A stretch of 8,020 nucleotides of DNA from an uncultured Treponema sp. GTDB taxonomy: Bacteria; Spirochaetota; Spirochaetia; Treponematales; Treponemataceae. The notes beneath the pieces are model-generated. The model worked only from the letters and a program-made list of their open reading frames with translations. It was not told the origin of the DNA and did not search any database. The DNA is taken from NCBI GenBank assembly GCA_937901865.1, contig CALDID010000256.1, positions 1 to 8,020 of the forward strand, read 5' to 3'. Shown here piece by piece: positions 1-5,142 of this stretch (the stretch's first letter is position 1; each line of letters starts with the position of its first letter). Both the position numbers and the translations under genes were made by a program.

Positions 1-97
1 CGCCGAACTTTCTGATGAGCTTTTTCTGTGTCGCCGCCGCCTTTTTCAGCGTCCGCGCGTCTATTTTGTTTCCAAAAATGACCGAACTTTTATCCAT
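1..97 (-). CDS. 5' end of an unidentified protein gene (runs off the window)
   Basis: An open frame starts at ATG 97-95 on the minus strand and stays open to the window edge. It gives 32 residues beginning MDKSSVIFGNKIDARTLKKA, followed by more Lys/Ala-rich sequence. A purine-rich leader with AGGAG near 110-114 precedes the ATG, about 12 nt away, which is long for a Shine-Dalgarno; a nearer GAG-rich stretch may serve instead. The visible part is basic and looks soluble, with no signal peptide or membrane segment. It lies 147 bp downstream of the barrel gene stop on the same strand, so it could be in the same transcription unit, past the 23-bp repeat array. I do not recognise the family and give no function. 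The call rests on start context and an uninterrupted frame only. Confidence 0.55.
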   Translation of the reverse strand, partial: MDKSSVIFGNKIDARTLKKAAATQKKLIRKFG

Positions 98-147
98 TTT
101 TCTCTTTCTCTCCTACTAACTATTCGAATGTGCCAAATGCAATCCTC

Positions 148-239
148 TTGCAACGCTCATTGCAAACTCCCTGCAACGCTCGTTGCAAGAGATACGCAAC
201 GCTCATTGCAAATTCCTTGCAACGCTCGTTGCATACAAA
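148..239. repeat. Four tandem 23-bp palindromic units
   Basis: Four units start at 148, 171, 194 and 217, an exact 23-bp period. Each has the core GCAACGCTC[A/G]TTGCA. Units 2 and 4 carry G at the variable base and form a perfect inverted repeat, GCAACG-CT-CGTTGC. Units 1 and 3 carry A, which breaks one stem pair. The spacers also alternate (AACTCC and AATTCC after units 1 and 3), so the array looks like a 46-bp dimer duplicated once. It begins 5 bp beyond the barrel gene stop codon, inside its expected 3' untranslated region. The period is not a multiple of three, so it is unlikely to be coding. No T-run follows on either strand, so it is not a typical intrinsic terminator. Confidence 0.88.
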
Positions 240-244
240 TCGTT

Positions 245-2092
245 TTAGAAGAACAACTCCACGCCGATTGGCATAAACACCTGATTGCTCGTCGCCTTGT
301 AAGACAAATCCGCCAACTGTGTGCCACCCGCGCCGACCGTGCCTTCCATTGTCTGCACAGAGAAGCGGTCTGCCACGCCCACGAACATATAATTGTTCGC
401 CGCAAACGTCTTCTTCACATACACTTCCGCGCCGATGTTGTGCTGTCGGAGCTTCAAATCGTCCACGCTCAGCGTGTTTCCGCTGAATGAGAAATTGCCG
501 TCCGCGTCTGCCATGGTGATGTTGTAGTTCGCAGAAAGACCGATGAACACGTCCTGCTTGCCGAACGGATTTGCGCACCCCTCTGCCAAAGCGTCCACAC
601 CAGCCATAATGATATTCGCTTCATCGCCCTTGCTCATCGTAATCAAGCCGCTGCCGCTGTTTGTGATGTCGGTGTATTTTGAAAGGTTCGATTCACCCTG
701 ACCGCCCCAGATATGACCTTTGTAGAGAATAAATCCTTTCTGAATAACGCCCATTGTGCCAATGCAAGAATACCAGTTGTAGAACTTCTCGGGGTCATAT
801 GCGCGAAGGTCGTTGTCGCCCATCAACGGCACTTTGAAACCGATTTCGATAAGATTCGCGTTCGGTGTTGCCTCAAGGTCAAGATTCGGGTCAAGGAAGC
901 TCGTTGCGCCGCCCATAAATGGCAGAATATCCACGCCGAATTCCATACGACCGTAATAATCGTTCAAGCCGAAACCTGCATCGCGCGCCGCCGAATACTC
1001 GCTGAGCGCATAGCGGTAGTTCTTCTCGCTGATAGAATCGCCCCAATACTGCGCCTTAATCTGTGCAATACCCGGAATCGTGTAGCCCACGCCAGCCTGT
1101 GCAGTGCGCATAGCCTCGTAGAAACTCATATTCTCTGTTGAATCGCCGTCTGCGGAACTGTTGTCGAACGTGCCCGAAAGGTCAACCGAAGCCGCCGCGT
1201 GAAATCCGTTCAGCACACTGTCTTCCGTGCCCGTCGCAGACACATACAAGCCTGTCGTCGGCCAGAACTCGCTGAAAATATCGTCCTCGCTCTTCACATC
1301 GCTTGATTCACGCTGACCAAAATCGCCGATTGAACCGCGCAGCGTCTGCTCGCGCATTTTGCCGAACGCAACTTTGCCCTCTAAGCCCGCAGGCAAATCA
1401 AACAGCCCCCACATCTTCGCTTGGTCGCCAATCGCCACGGCATATTTACCGTCTTCGTTGTAATTCACCTTGTCCGCATCTTCGTCTGAATCATAGAGCT
1501 TGTGCACGAACAGCGCGCGGGCATCAGCGTCAAGATTGAAGTCGAAGCCGAACTTTTCGTCTGGAGTGCGCCCGATAATCCAGAACCCGATACGCGACCC
1601 ATACGACCAATCAGGGTCTAAGTGCGCATATCCCCCCGATTTCGTTTCGTTTTTCTCATACGTTTTTAATGCCGCAATCAACGCCGCCGCTTTTGCAACC
1701 TCCGTATTAGATTGTATTGCTGTTGCTGTTGCCGCAGGAATATATCCATTTGTAGCACCATAAAAAGTAACTGCACCTACATAAGTTGTCATCTCAGTTT
1801 CATATGTTTCTTTTGTTGTATCTGTAGGGCAGGAAACAGTGCCTACATTTTCATTGTACGCATCGACAGCCGCCGCAAAAACCGAGCCAAAGTCGCCAAT
1901 GCCGTCCACCGTGATTTTGCTGGTGGTGTTCTGTCGCCCCATTTCAAACGTTGAGCGTCCCCACGCCCCGAAAGAAATGTTACCAACAGATGTAGAAAGA
2001 GTGTGCGCCTTTAGTGTTTCGTGCGTTTCACCCCATGCGCCACCGCTTGCAATCAATGCCATTGTAGCCGCTGCTAAAGCAAACTTTTTCAT
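245..2092 (-). CDS. Predicted outer-membrane beta-barrel (porin-like) protein
   Basis: This 615-residue protein starts with a clear signal peptide (MKKFALAAATMALIASGGAWG, then ET) and ends in ...MPIGVELFF. The terminal Phe and the preceding alternating hydrophobic pattern are typical of barrels assembled by the BAM machinery. The body has many Gly/aromatic beta-strand-like stretches (for example FGAWGRSTFEMG and SRIGFWIIGRT), acidic loops and no internal membrane helices, so the mature protein should sit in the outer membrane. I chose ATG 2092-2090 because AGGGGG lies 6 nt upstream and the signal peptide begins there; the frame is open 108 bp further but crosses the promoter and operators. 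Residues about 78-117 are Ala/Thr-rich and encoded by AT-rich DNA, unlike the rest. I cannot name the family or substrate. A porin, a TonB-independent channel or a surface antigen are all possible. Confidence 0.8.
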   Translation of the reverse strand: MKKFALAAATMALIASGGAWGETHETLKAHTLSTSVGNISFGAWGRSTFEMGRQNTTSKITVDGIGDFGSVFAAAVDAYNENVGTVSCPTDTTKETYETEMTTYVGAVTFYGATNGYIPAATATAIQSNTEVAKAAALIAALKTYEKNETKSGGYAHLDPDWSYGSRIGFWIIGRTPDEKFGFDFNLDADARALFVHKLYDSDEDADKVNYNEDGKYAVAIGDQAKMWGLFDLPAGLEGKVAFGKMREQTLRGSIGDFGQRESSDVKSEDDIFSEFWPTTGLYVSATGTEDSVLNGFHAAASVDLSGTFDNSSADGDSTENMSFYEAMRTAQAGVGYTIPGIAQIKAQYWGDSISEKNYRYALSEYSAARDAGFGLNDYYGRMEFGVDILPFMGGATSFLDPNLDLEATPNANLIEIGFKVPLMGDNDLRAYDPEKFYNWYSCIGTMGVIQKGFILYKGHIWGGQGESNLSKYTDITNSGSGLITMSKGDEANIIMAGVDALAEGCANPFGKQDVFIGLSANYNITMADADGNFSFSGNTLSVDDLKLRQHNIGAEVYVKKTFAANNYMFVGVADRFSVQTMEGTVGAGGTQLADLSYKATSNQVFMPIGVELFF

Positions 2093-2098
2093 ACAGAA

Positions 2099-2104
2099 CC
2101 CCCT
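2099..2104 (-). promoter_or_regulatory. Ribosome binding site of the barrel gene
   Basis: AGGGGG on the minus strand ends 6 nt before ATG 2092-2090. It decides the start of the barrel gene in favour of this ATG over the upstream in-frame ATG at 2200. Confidence 0.8.
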
Positions 2105-2142
2105 AGTATCCAATAACGATACATAACAATTATCAATCATTA

Positions 2143-2159
2143 TGATAGTATTACTATCA
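2143..2159. promoter_or_regulatory. Operator-like 17-bp perfect palindrome (proximal)
   Basis: TGATAGTA-T-TACTATCA is a perfect 8-1-8 inverted repeat. It lies about +7 to +23 relative to the predicted start of transcription of the barrel gene. A partner palindrome lies 30 bp away, and the flanks are shared too (TATGATAG...CTATCAC in both). The architecture recalls sites of Fur-superfamily and other dimeric repressors, but the half-site does not match a consensus I can name with confidence. The regulator is not in this window. Confidence 0.75.
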
Positions 2160-2171
2160 CCTATATTTATT

Positions 2172-2200
2172 ATGATAGCACTACTATCACTACTTGTCAA
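2172..2200 (-). promoter_or_regulatory. Sigma70-type promoter of the barrel gene
   Basis: On the minus strand TTGACA (2200-2195, perfect -35) is followed after exactly 17 bp by TATCAT (2177-2172, 5 of 6 for -10). Transcription should begin near 2165, giving a leader of about 73 nt. Upstream of the -35 there are two A-tracts (about 2202-2219 on this strand) that could act as an UP element. Both fit strong expression when not repressed. The -35 is only 25 bp past the stop of the DUF218 gene and no terminator is visible between them, so some read-through is possible. Confidence 0.8.
2173..2189. promoter_or_regulatory. Operator-like palindrome (distal, between -35 and -10)
   Basis: TGATAGCA-C-TACTATCA has the same design as the 2143-2159 site, with one mismatch between its arms. 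Its centre is 30 bp from the first, close to three helical turns. It fills the promoter spacer and overlaps the -10 hexamer, so a bound dimer would block RNA polymerase. Confidence 0.72.
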
Positions 2201-2224
2201 ATTCTTTTTTCATTTTTTAGTAAC

Positions 2225-3049
2225 TTATTCGCTTGTGATTTGTTGAGGTTTCCCTGTAAGCAAAATGCGGAGGTTCAGTTTTATATATGCGGCAATCTCT
2301 CTTACATAGTTGTGCAGCACAGAATACGGCTCTACTTTTATTCCTAATCCCATTACATCGCTATATCCCATGCGATGTGCTAAGCGTTCCGCTCTACGCA
2401 AATGGAAAAAGTTTGAAACGATTATTACTTTGCTTGAAAGGATTTCGCCCATTGGCTTTCCTGTAGCTCTACTAAGCACTTCGCAACTATACTGCAGATT
2501 CTGTATTGTGTCTAATGCGTTATCTTCTATTAAAATGCGCCCTGATTCGATTCCTTTTAAAACAAGTTGCCTTTTCAGTTCTGGAGCTTCGGCATAATTC
2601 GACCAAATTGCTTTGCCGCCTGTTACCACGCATATCGCATTTTTATGGCTCACTAAGTATTCAGAGGCTTTATCTACTCTATTCATCACCGTTTTAGAAA
2701 GCTCGCCATTTTTATCGATTCCGCCACCGAGCAAGATTACAAAATCCGCTTCATCGCTTTCTTTTGCTAATCGAGGATTGAGAATAAGATAAAGGTTTAC
2801 ACAAGAGATAACAGCACAAAGAAAAAGCGCACAAATCACTATTATCTTTGTTTTCTTTTGCCACTGCTTCCAAAAGTAGCTTCCCTTTTTTATGCGATAG
2901 CCGCCTGTAAAGATAAAAAGCGCACCAAGGGCAAGCCATATATGAGTAAAAGAAAAAATAGAGCTTAAAAGTGTTCCTGGAGAAATAAGGAGTAAAACAG
3001 CGTCGTAAATACAACAGGCAATTCCTGCAATAATCAATATGATAGGCAT
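2225..3049 (-). CDS. YdcF/SanA-like DUF218 membrane protein
   Basis: This 274-residue protein has three hydrophobic segments (about residues 3-22, 33-50 and 68-90), then a DUF218 domain (about 102-255). Family hallmarks are visible: ILLGGG (105-110), VVTGG (141-145), the AEAPELKRQLVLKGI region (153-167), ILIEDNALDT (172-181) and VSNFFHLRRAER (211-222). DUF218 proteins such as E. coli ElyC, SanA and YdcF are linked to cell-envelope integrity; their enzymatic activity is mostly unproven. Three N-terminal helices before the domain match the longer Gram-positive-like form. No Shine-Dalgarno precedes ATG 3049, and the predicted promoter places transcription start on the A of ATG, so it may be leaderless. 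It is divergent from the deacetylase and ends 25 bp before the barrel gene -35. Family is confident; reaction and substrate are unknown. Confidence 0.87.
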   Translation of the reverse strand: MPIILIIAGIACCIYDAVLLLISPGTLLSSIFSFTHIWLALGALFIFTGGYRIKKGSYFWKQWQKKTKIIVICALFLCAVISCVNLYLILNPRLAKESDEADFVILLGGGIDKNGELSKTVMNRVDKASEYLVSHKNAICVVTGGKAIWSNYAEAPELKRQLVLKGIESGRILIEDNALDTIQNLQYSCEVLSRATGKPMGEILSSKVIIVSNFFHLRRAERLAHRMGYSDVMGLGIKVEPYSVLHNYVREIAAYIKLNLRILLTGKPQQITSE

Positions 3050-3055
3050 AGAAAA

Positions 3056-3084
3056 ACTGTAGCAGATTTCAAAACACCTTGCAA
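3056..3084 (-). promoter_or_regulatory. Candidate promoter of the DUF218 gene (leaderless geometry)
   Basis: TTGCAA (3084-3079) and TACAGT (3061-3056) are separated by 17 bp. Each matches the consensus at 4 of 6 positions. Counting from the -10 places +1 on the A of ATG 3049, in line with the missing ribosome site. Moderate support only, because the region is AT-rich. Confidence 0.42.
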
Positions 3085-3094
3085 GATGTATAAT
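3066..3094 (+). promoter_or_regulatory. Candidate promoter of the deacetylase gene
   Basis: A perfect TATAAT lies at 3089-3094. A weak -35 (ATTTCA, 3066-3071) sits 17 bp upstream. Transcription would start near 3101, leaving a leader of about 37 nt with GGAGG in it. This promoter overlaps the divergent DUF218 promoter. Confidence 0.5.
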
Positions 3095-3124
3095 TCTGTT
3101 GTATTATTGAATTATTGCTACAAT

Positions 3125-3129
3125 GGAGG
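3125..3129 (+). promoter_or_regulatory. Ribosome binding site that sets the deacetylase start
   Basis: GGAGG ends 8 nt before ATG 3138. An in-frame ATG at 3123 overlaps this GGAGG and has no ribosome site of its own, so 3138 is the better start. Confidence 0.82.
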
Positions 3130-3137
3130 CAATAATA

Positions 3138-3770
3138 ATGGATAATTCTACAAAAAAACTCGTAGCTCTATCGTTTGACGATGGACCAGACAGCGTGCTT
3201 ACAGCAAAAGTGCTTGATAAGCTAGAAAAATACGGCGTTACAGCTTCGTTTTTTCTCATTGGTCATTTAATTACCGACGAAACAAAACCAATTCTCGACA
3301 GAATGGCAAAATTGGGCGTTGAGTTCAATAATCACGCATGGACGTGGGATAGCTTGGACAAAAAGACTCCTGAAGAAATCAAGAAATCTGTTGCCGACAC
3401 CTCAAAGGCGATACAGAAATACACAGGAAAAGCCCCTTCTTTTTTCCGTGCACCAAATCTCGATGTTTCAGAAACGCTATATAAATCCGTTGATTTGCCT
3501 TTTATCTGCGGCGTGGTAGCGTATGATTGGGAGGCTTGCAAGACCAATGCAGAGCAAAGAGCAAAGAACGTGCTTGACGGCGTAAAAGACGGCGCAATCG
3601 TGCTTCTCCACGACGTACAGCCCGAACCTCACCCTACTCCAGAAGCCCTAGACATCATTATCCCTGAATTGCTAAAACAAAATTATGAATTTGTAACTGT
3701 CGGCGAACTCTTCCGCAGAAAAGGCGTAACACCAAAACTTCACGAATGTAAAATGTGGACGTATGTCTAA
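3138..3770 (+). CDS. Polysaccharide deacetylase (CE4, NodB homology domain), variant metal site
   Basis: The 210-residue protein is almost entirely a NodB domain. Motif 1 is SFDDGPD (12-18; D14 would be the base and D15 a metal ligand). Motif 2 is NNHAWTWDSL (64-73; H66 metal ligand). Motif 3 is FFRAPNL (102-108; R104). Motif 4 is around VAYDW (127-131) and motif 5 is IVLLHD (154-159; H158). CE4 enzymes remove acetyl groups from peptidoglycan, chitin oligomers or acetylxylan using a divalent metal held by Asp-His-His. Here the usual second metal His of motif 2 (HxxxH) is Trp70. I recall that some clostridial acetylxylan esterases of CE4 also lack this His, but this needs checking. There is no signal peptide or membrane anchor, so it looks cytoplasmic, which suits imported oligosaccharides better than cell-wall peptidoglycan. 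Its stop overlaps the end of a minus-strand open frame. Confidence 0.9.
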   Translation: MDNSTKKLVALSFDDGPDSVLTAKVLDKLEKYGVTASFFLIGHLITDETKPILDRMAKLGVEFNNHAWTWDSLDKKTPEEIKKSVADTSKAIQKYTGKAPSFFRAPNLDVSETLYKSVDLPFICGVVAYDWEACKTNAEQRAKNVLDGVKDGAIVLLHDVQPEPHPTPEALDIIIPELLKQNYEFVTVGELFRRKGVTPKLHECKMWTYV

Positions 3771-3922
3771 TTGAGCTTTTTTCTTTCAGCTTCAGCGATT
3801 GTTTTTTGCATTATTTCCATAACGCTTTTCAGAGCTTGTTCGGGGGTTGTTTCCTTTGGCACTTTGCCAGAAATAAGAGTATTCGGGATTTCAACTCCGT
3901 TCAGCTCTCCGCCATACAAAAG
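3767..3922 (-). pseudogene. Out-of-frame tail of the 3901-4344 gene (candidate)
   Basis: This stretch reads as a plausible protein tail (LLYGGELNGVEIPNTLISGK, then an acidic/basic helix-like end finishing in AEAERKKLN) and stops with TAG at 3769-3767. It has no good start: the nearest starts are TTG codons at 3949 and 3919, the first without a ribosome site and the second only 3 nt after AGGGGG. Adding one G to the G5 run at 3923-3927 would join it in frame to the 147-residue protein after Gly141, making about 192 residues. I therefore read it as the detached C-terminus of that gene (by mutation, slippage or sequencing error). A separate small TTG-started gene (3767-3949, 60 residues) is the alternative. 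Confidence 0.45.
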
Positions 3923-4344
3923 CCCCCTTTCTTTGCCATTATATCGCAAAATTGTGTAATATCCATTTCGTGATATGGACTATAGAGAGAAACTATTTCG
4001 CTTATTGAGATAAACGAGTCTATTTTCTTAAAGCTCAAGCCTGACCACCATTGAAAATATGCTAATGCCCACCCTGCCCAATATTCTTTACTTCTATTTG
4101 CGACAGGACGATACTCTTTTGCCTTTGAATAATCGCCTATAACCTCAAGCGCAAGCTCAACCCCTGATTTTCCTGCAATTATAGAAGATTCGCCTTCTCC
4201 AAATCGTTGTGAAATCTTAGAGCGAAGAAACTTACTGTAAAATATTTCTATATCTTCTTTTAAATCATACACCGCAAAGTCTAGCATAGAAGCAAGCGTA
4301 TTTTGAGCTTTAGAAAGATAGAGTTTATCGTAAGCGTGCATCAT
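3901..4344 (-). CDS. Partner protein of the DUF3990 gene, probably C-terminally truncated
   Basis: The frame encodes 147 residues (MMHAYDKLYLSKAQNTLASM at the N-terminus). It is alpha-helical in appearance, with no signal peptide. Distinct stretches are FRSKISQRFGEGESSIIAGK-like sequence at about 40-60, the aromatic YWAGWALAYFQWW (88-100) and YSPYHEMDITQFCDIM (121-136). From memory, similar proteins in gut Firmicutes sit beside DUF3990 genes and continue after the HEMDI segment into a Cro/CI-type helix-turn-helix; that continuation is absent here. The gene overlaps the end of the DUF3990 gene by 20 nt, so the two are almost surely co-transcribed and coupled. AAAGG is 3 nt before the first ATG (4344) and 6 nt before the second (4341), so the true start may be 4341. 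A G5 run near the end may have shifted the frame. A role as antitoxin or regulator is inference. Confidence 0.72.
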   Translation of the reverse strand: MMHAYDKLYLSKAQNTLASMLDFAVYDLKEDIEIFYSKFLRSKISQRFGEGESSIIAGKSGVELALEVIGDYSKAKEYRPVANRSKEYWAGWALAYFQWWSGLSFKKIDSFISISEIVSLYSPYHEMDITQFCDIMAKKGGFCMAES

Positions 4345-4996
4345 CGGCCTTTATTTCCTCGTCTAAAATCTGTATTATATACAAATCTCCCCTTTGCCTC
4401 TTGTTGCGTTCTACATCAAAATATTGTCGCCGAGCCCCTTTATCGCGTTTTTCTTTCTTTGAAAACCATTCATTCGATTGTGCAACTTCATAGCCAACAA
4501 ACTTAATTTCTTCAAAAGCCTTTTTGCTTTTTAAGACAAATTGCATTCCCAAATTTCCCAAACGCATAGCATTATTTAGTTGCCGCACAGATATTGTACC
4601 ATTTATAAAATCTTGTGCAAAAGAAAAATAACTATCATCTGCCCGATACCCAATAATAATATCGTAATCTTTATATGGAAGAGAAAAGTTTTCTAAAAGA
4701 TATGCCTTAGCTTCATTTGCTAATGCAGAACTAATATCAAAAATTCTGTTTTCAAGCAAAACAGAAAGCCAATGCAAAATAGTATATTTGCTTAAATCAA
4801 AAATAGACAAATCGTCTGTTTCTATTCTATATATATTTGCAAAACCATCGGCTTCTTTAGAAACTCCCCATTCCTTTACCATATTCTTATCTTCAGTACA
4901 GTAAAATCCCATTCCGTAATCATTATGGACTTTACCTGACAGGAAAAGAGGCTTTTCAATTATCTTATTAGAACCGTAATAAATTATCTTTTCCAT
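4325..4996 (-). CDS. DUF3990 family protein (ADP-ribosyltransferase-like fold)
   Basis: The 223-residue protein shows the DUF3990 layout: IIYYGSNKIIEKP (4-16), GKVHNDYGMGFYCTED (21-36), KEWG (41-44), YDIIIGYRADDSYFSF (111-126) and LGMQFVLKSKKAFEEIKFVG (149-168), then a basic stretch and DLYIIQILDEEIKADDARLR (204-223). Pfam groups the family with ADP-ribosyl-fold proteins, and members often occur in toxin/antitoxin-like pairs; the reaction is not established. The N-terminal motif is usually YHGS; here the His is Tyr7, so activity may be altered or lost. I chose ATG 4996; the in-frame TTG at 5002 has no support. No good ribosome site is visible, and the mobile element ends only 11 bp upstream of the ATG. 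Three sampled 60-bp rows are about 30% GC by hand count, well below the neighbours, which fits transfer. It overlaps its partner by 20 nt. Confidence 0.82.
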   Translation of the reverse strand: MEKIIYYGSNKIIEKPLFLSGKVHNDYGMGFYCTEDKNMVKEWGVSKEADGFANIYRIETDDLSIFDLSKYTILHWLSVLLENRIFDISSALANEAKAYLLENFSLPYKDYDIIIGYRADDSYFSFAQDFINGTISVRQLNNAMRLGNLGMQFVLKSKKAFEEIKFVGYEVAQSNEWFSKKEKRDKGARRQYFDVERNKRQRGDLYIIQILDEEIKADDARLR

Positions 4997-5007
4997 ATTC
5001 AAAAGAA

Positions 5008-5121
5008 TAGACCTGTTCGATAATTGTCATTATCGGGCTCGACCCGATAATCTTTTTGCCTATATTGCAATAGATTGCCGTATCAAGTACGGCAATGACA
5101 TACTGTTTCCGAACAGGTCTA
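5008..5121. mobile_element. MITE-like element, TA-bounded, 12-bp perfect terminal inverted repeats
   Basis: The ends are TAGACCTGTTCG (5008-5019) and CGAACAGGTCTA (5110-5121), a perfect 12-bp inverted pair. The outermost TA on each side could be the duplicated target, as in IS630/Tc1-mariner-type elements. Inside are two stem-loops in opposite orientation: ATTATCGGG-CTCGA-CCCGATAAT (5029-5051) and ATTGCCGTA-TCAAG-TACGGCAAT (5074-5096). Both are framed by TGTCATT...AATCT when each is read outward-in, so the whole element is nearly a nested palindrome. It has no coding capacity. A second copy begins at 7970 in the same orientation. It lies between the AAA+ stop (22 nt away) and the DUF3990 start (11 nt away). 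Confidence 0.85.
5029..5057 (+). terminator. Terminator-like hairpin inside the mobile element
   Basis: A 9-bp stem (5029-5037 with 5043-5051), a 5-nt loop CTCGA, then C and five T residues (5053-5057). It has intrinsic-terminator form on the plus strand, opposite to the genes on both sides. The minus-strand transcript would form the stem without a U-run. Confidence 0.45.
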
Positions 5122-5142
5122 ATGAATACAAATCTTCTTTCT

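Noticed and set aside
148..239. CRISPR-like array
   Set aside because: The units are contiguous with a 23-bp period and spacers of only a few similar bases; there are no unique spacers and no cas genes.
120..578. Minus-strand open frame of 152 residues through the repeat array
   Set aside because: It overlaps the barrel gene in another frame and is basic and Arg/Cys-rich, as expected of an antisense-phase shadow; the repeat period is not a multiple of three.
713..1141. Plus-strand open frame of 142 residues
   Set aside because: It is the antisense shadow of the barrel gene, which has clear signal peptide and C-terminal barrel features.
2093..2200. N-terminal extension of the barrel protein from the ATG at 2200
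   Set aside because: The extension would cover the -10, both operators and the ribosome site, and would bury the signal peptide.
2201..2224. Intrinsic terminator after the DUF218 gene
   Set aside because: The T-runs lie on the plus strand and there is no stem before them; on the minus strand they are A-tracts upstream of the barrel promoter.
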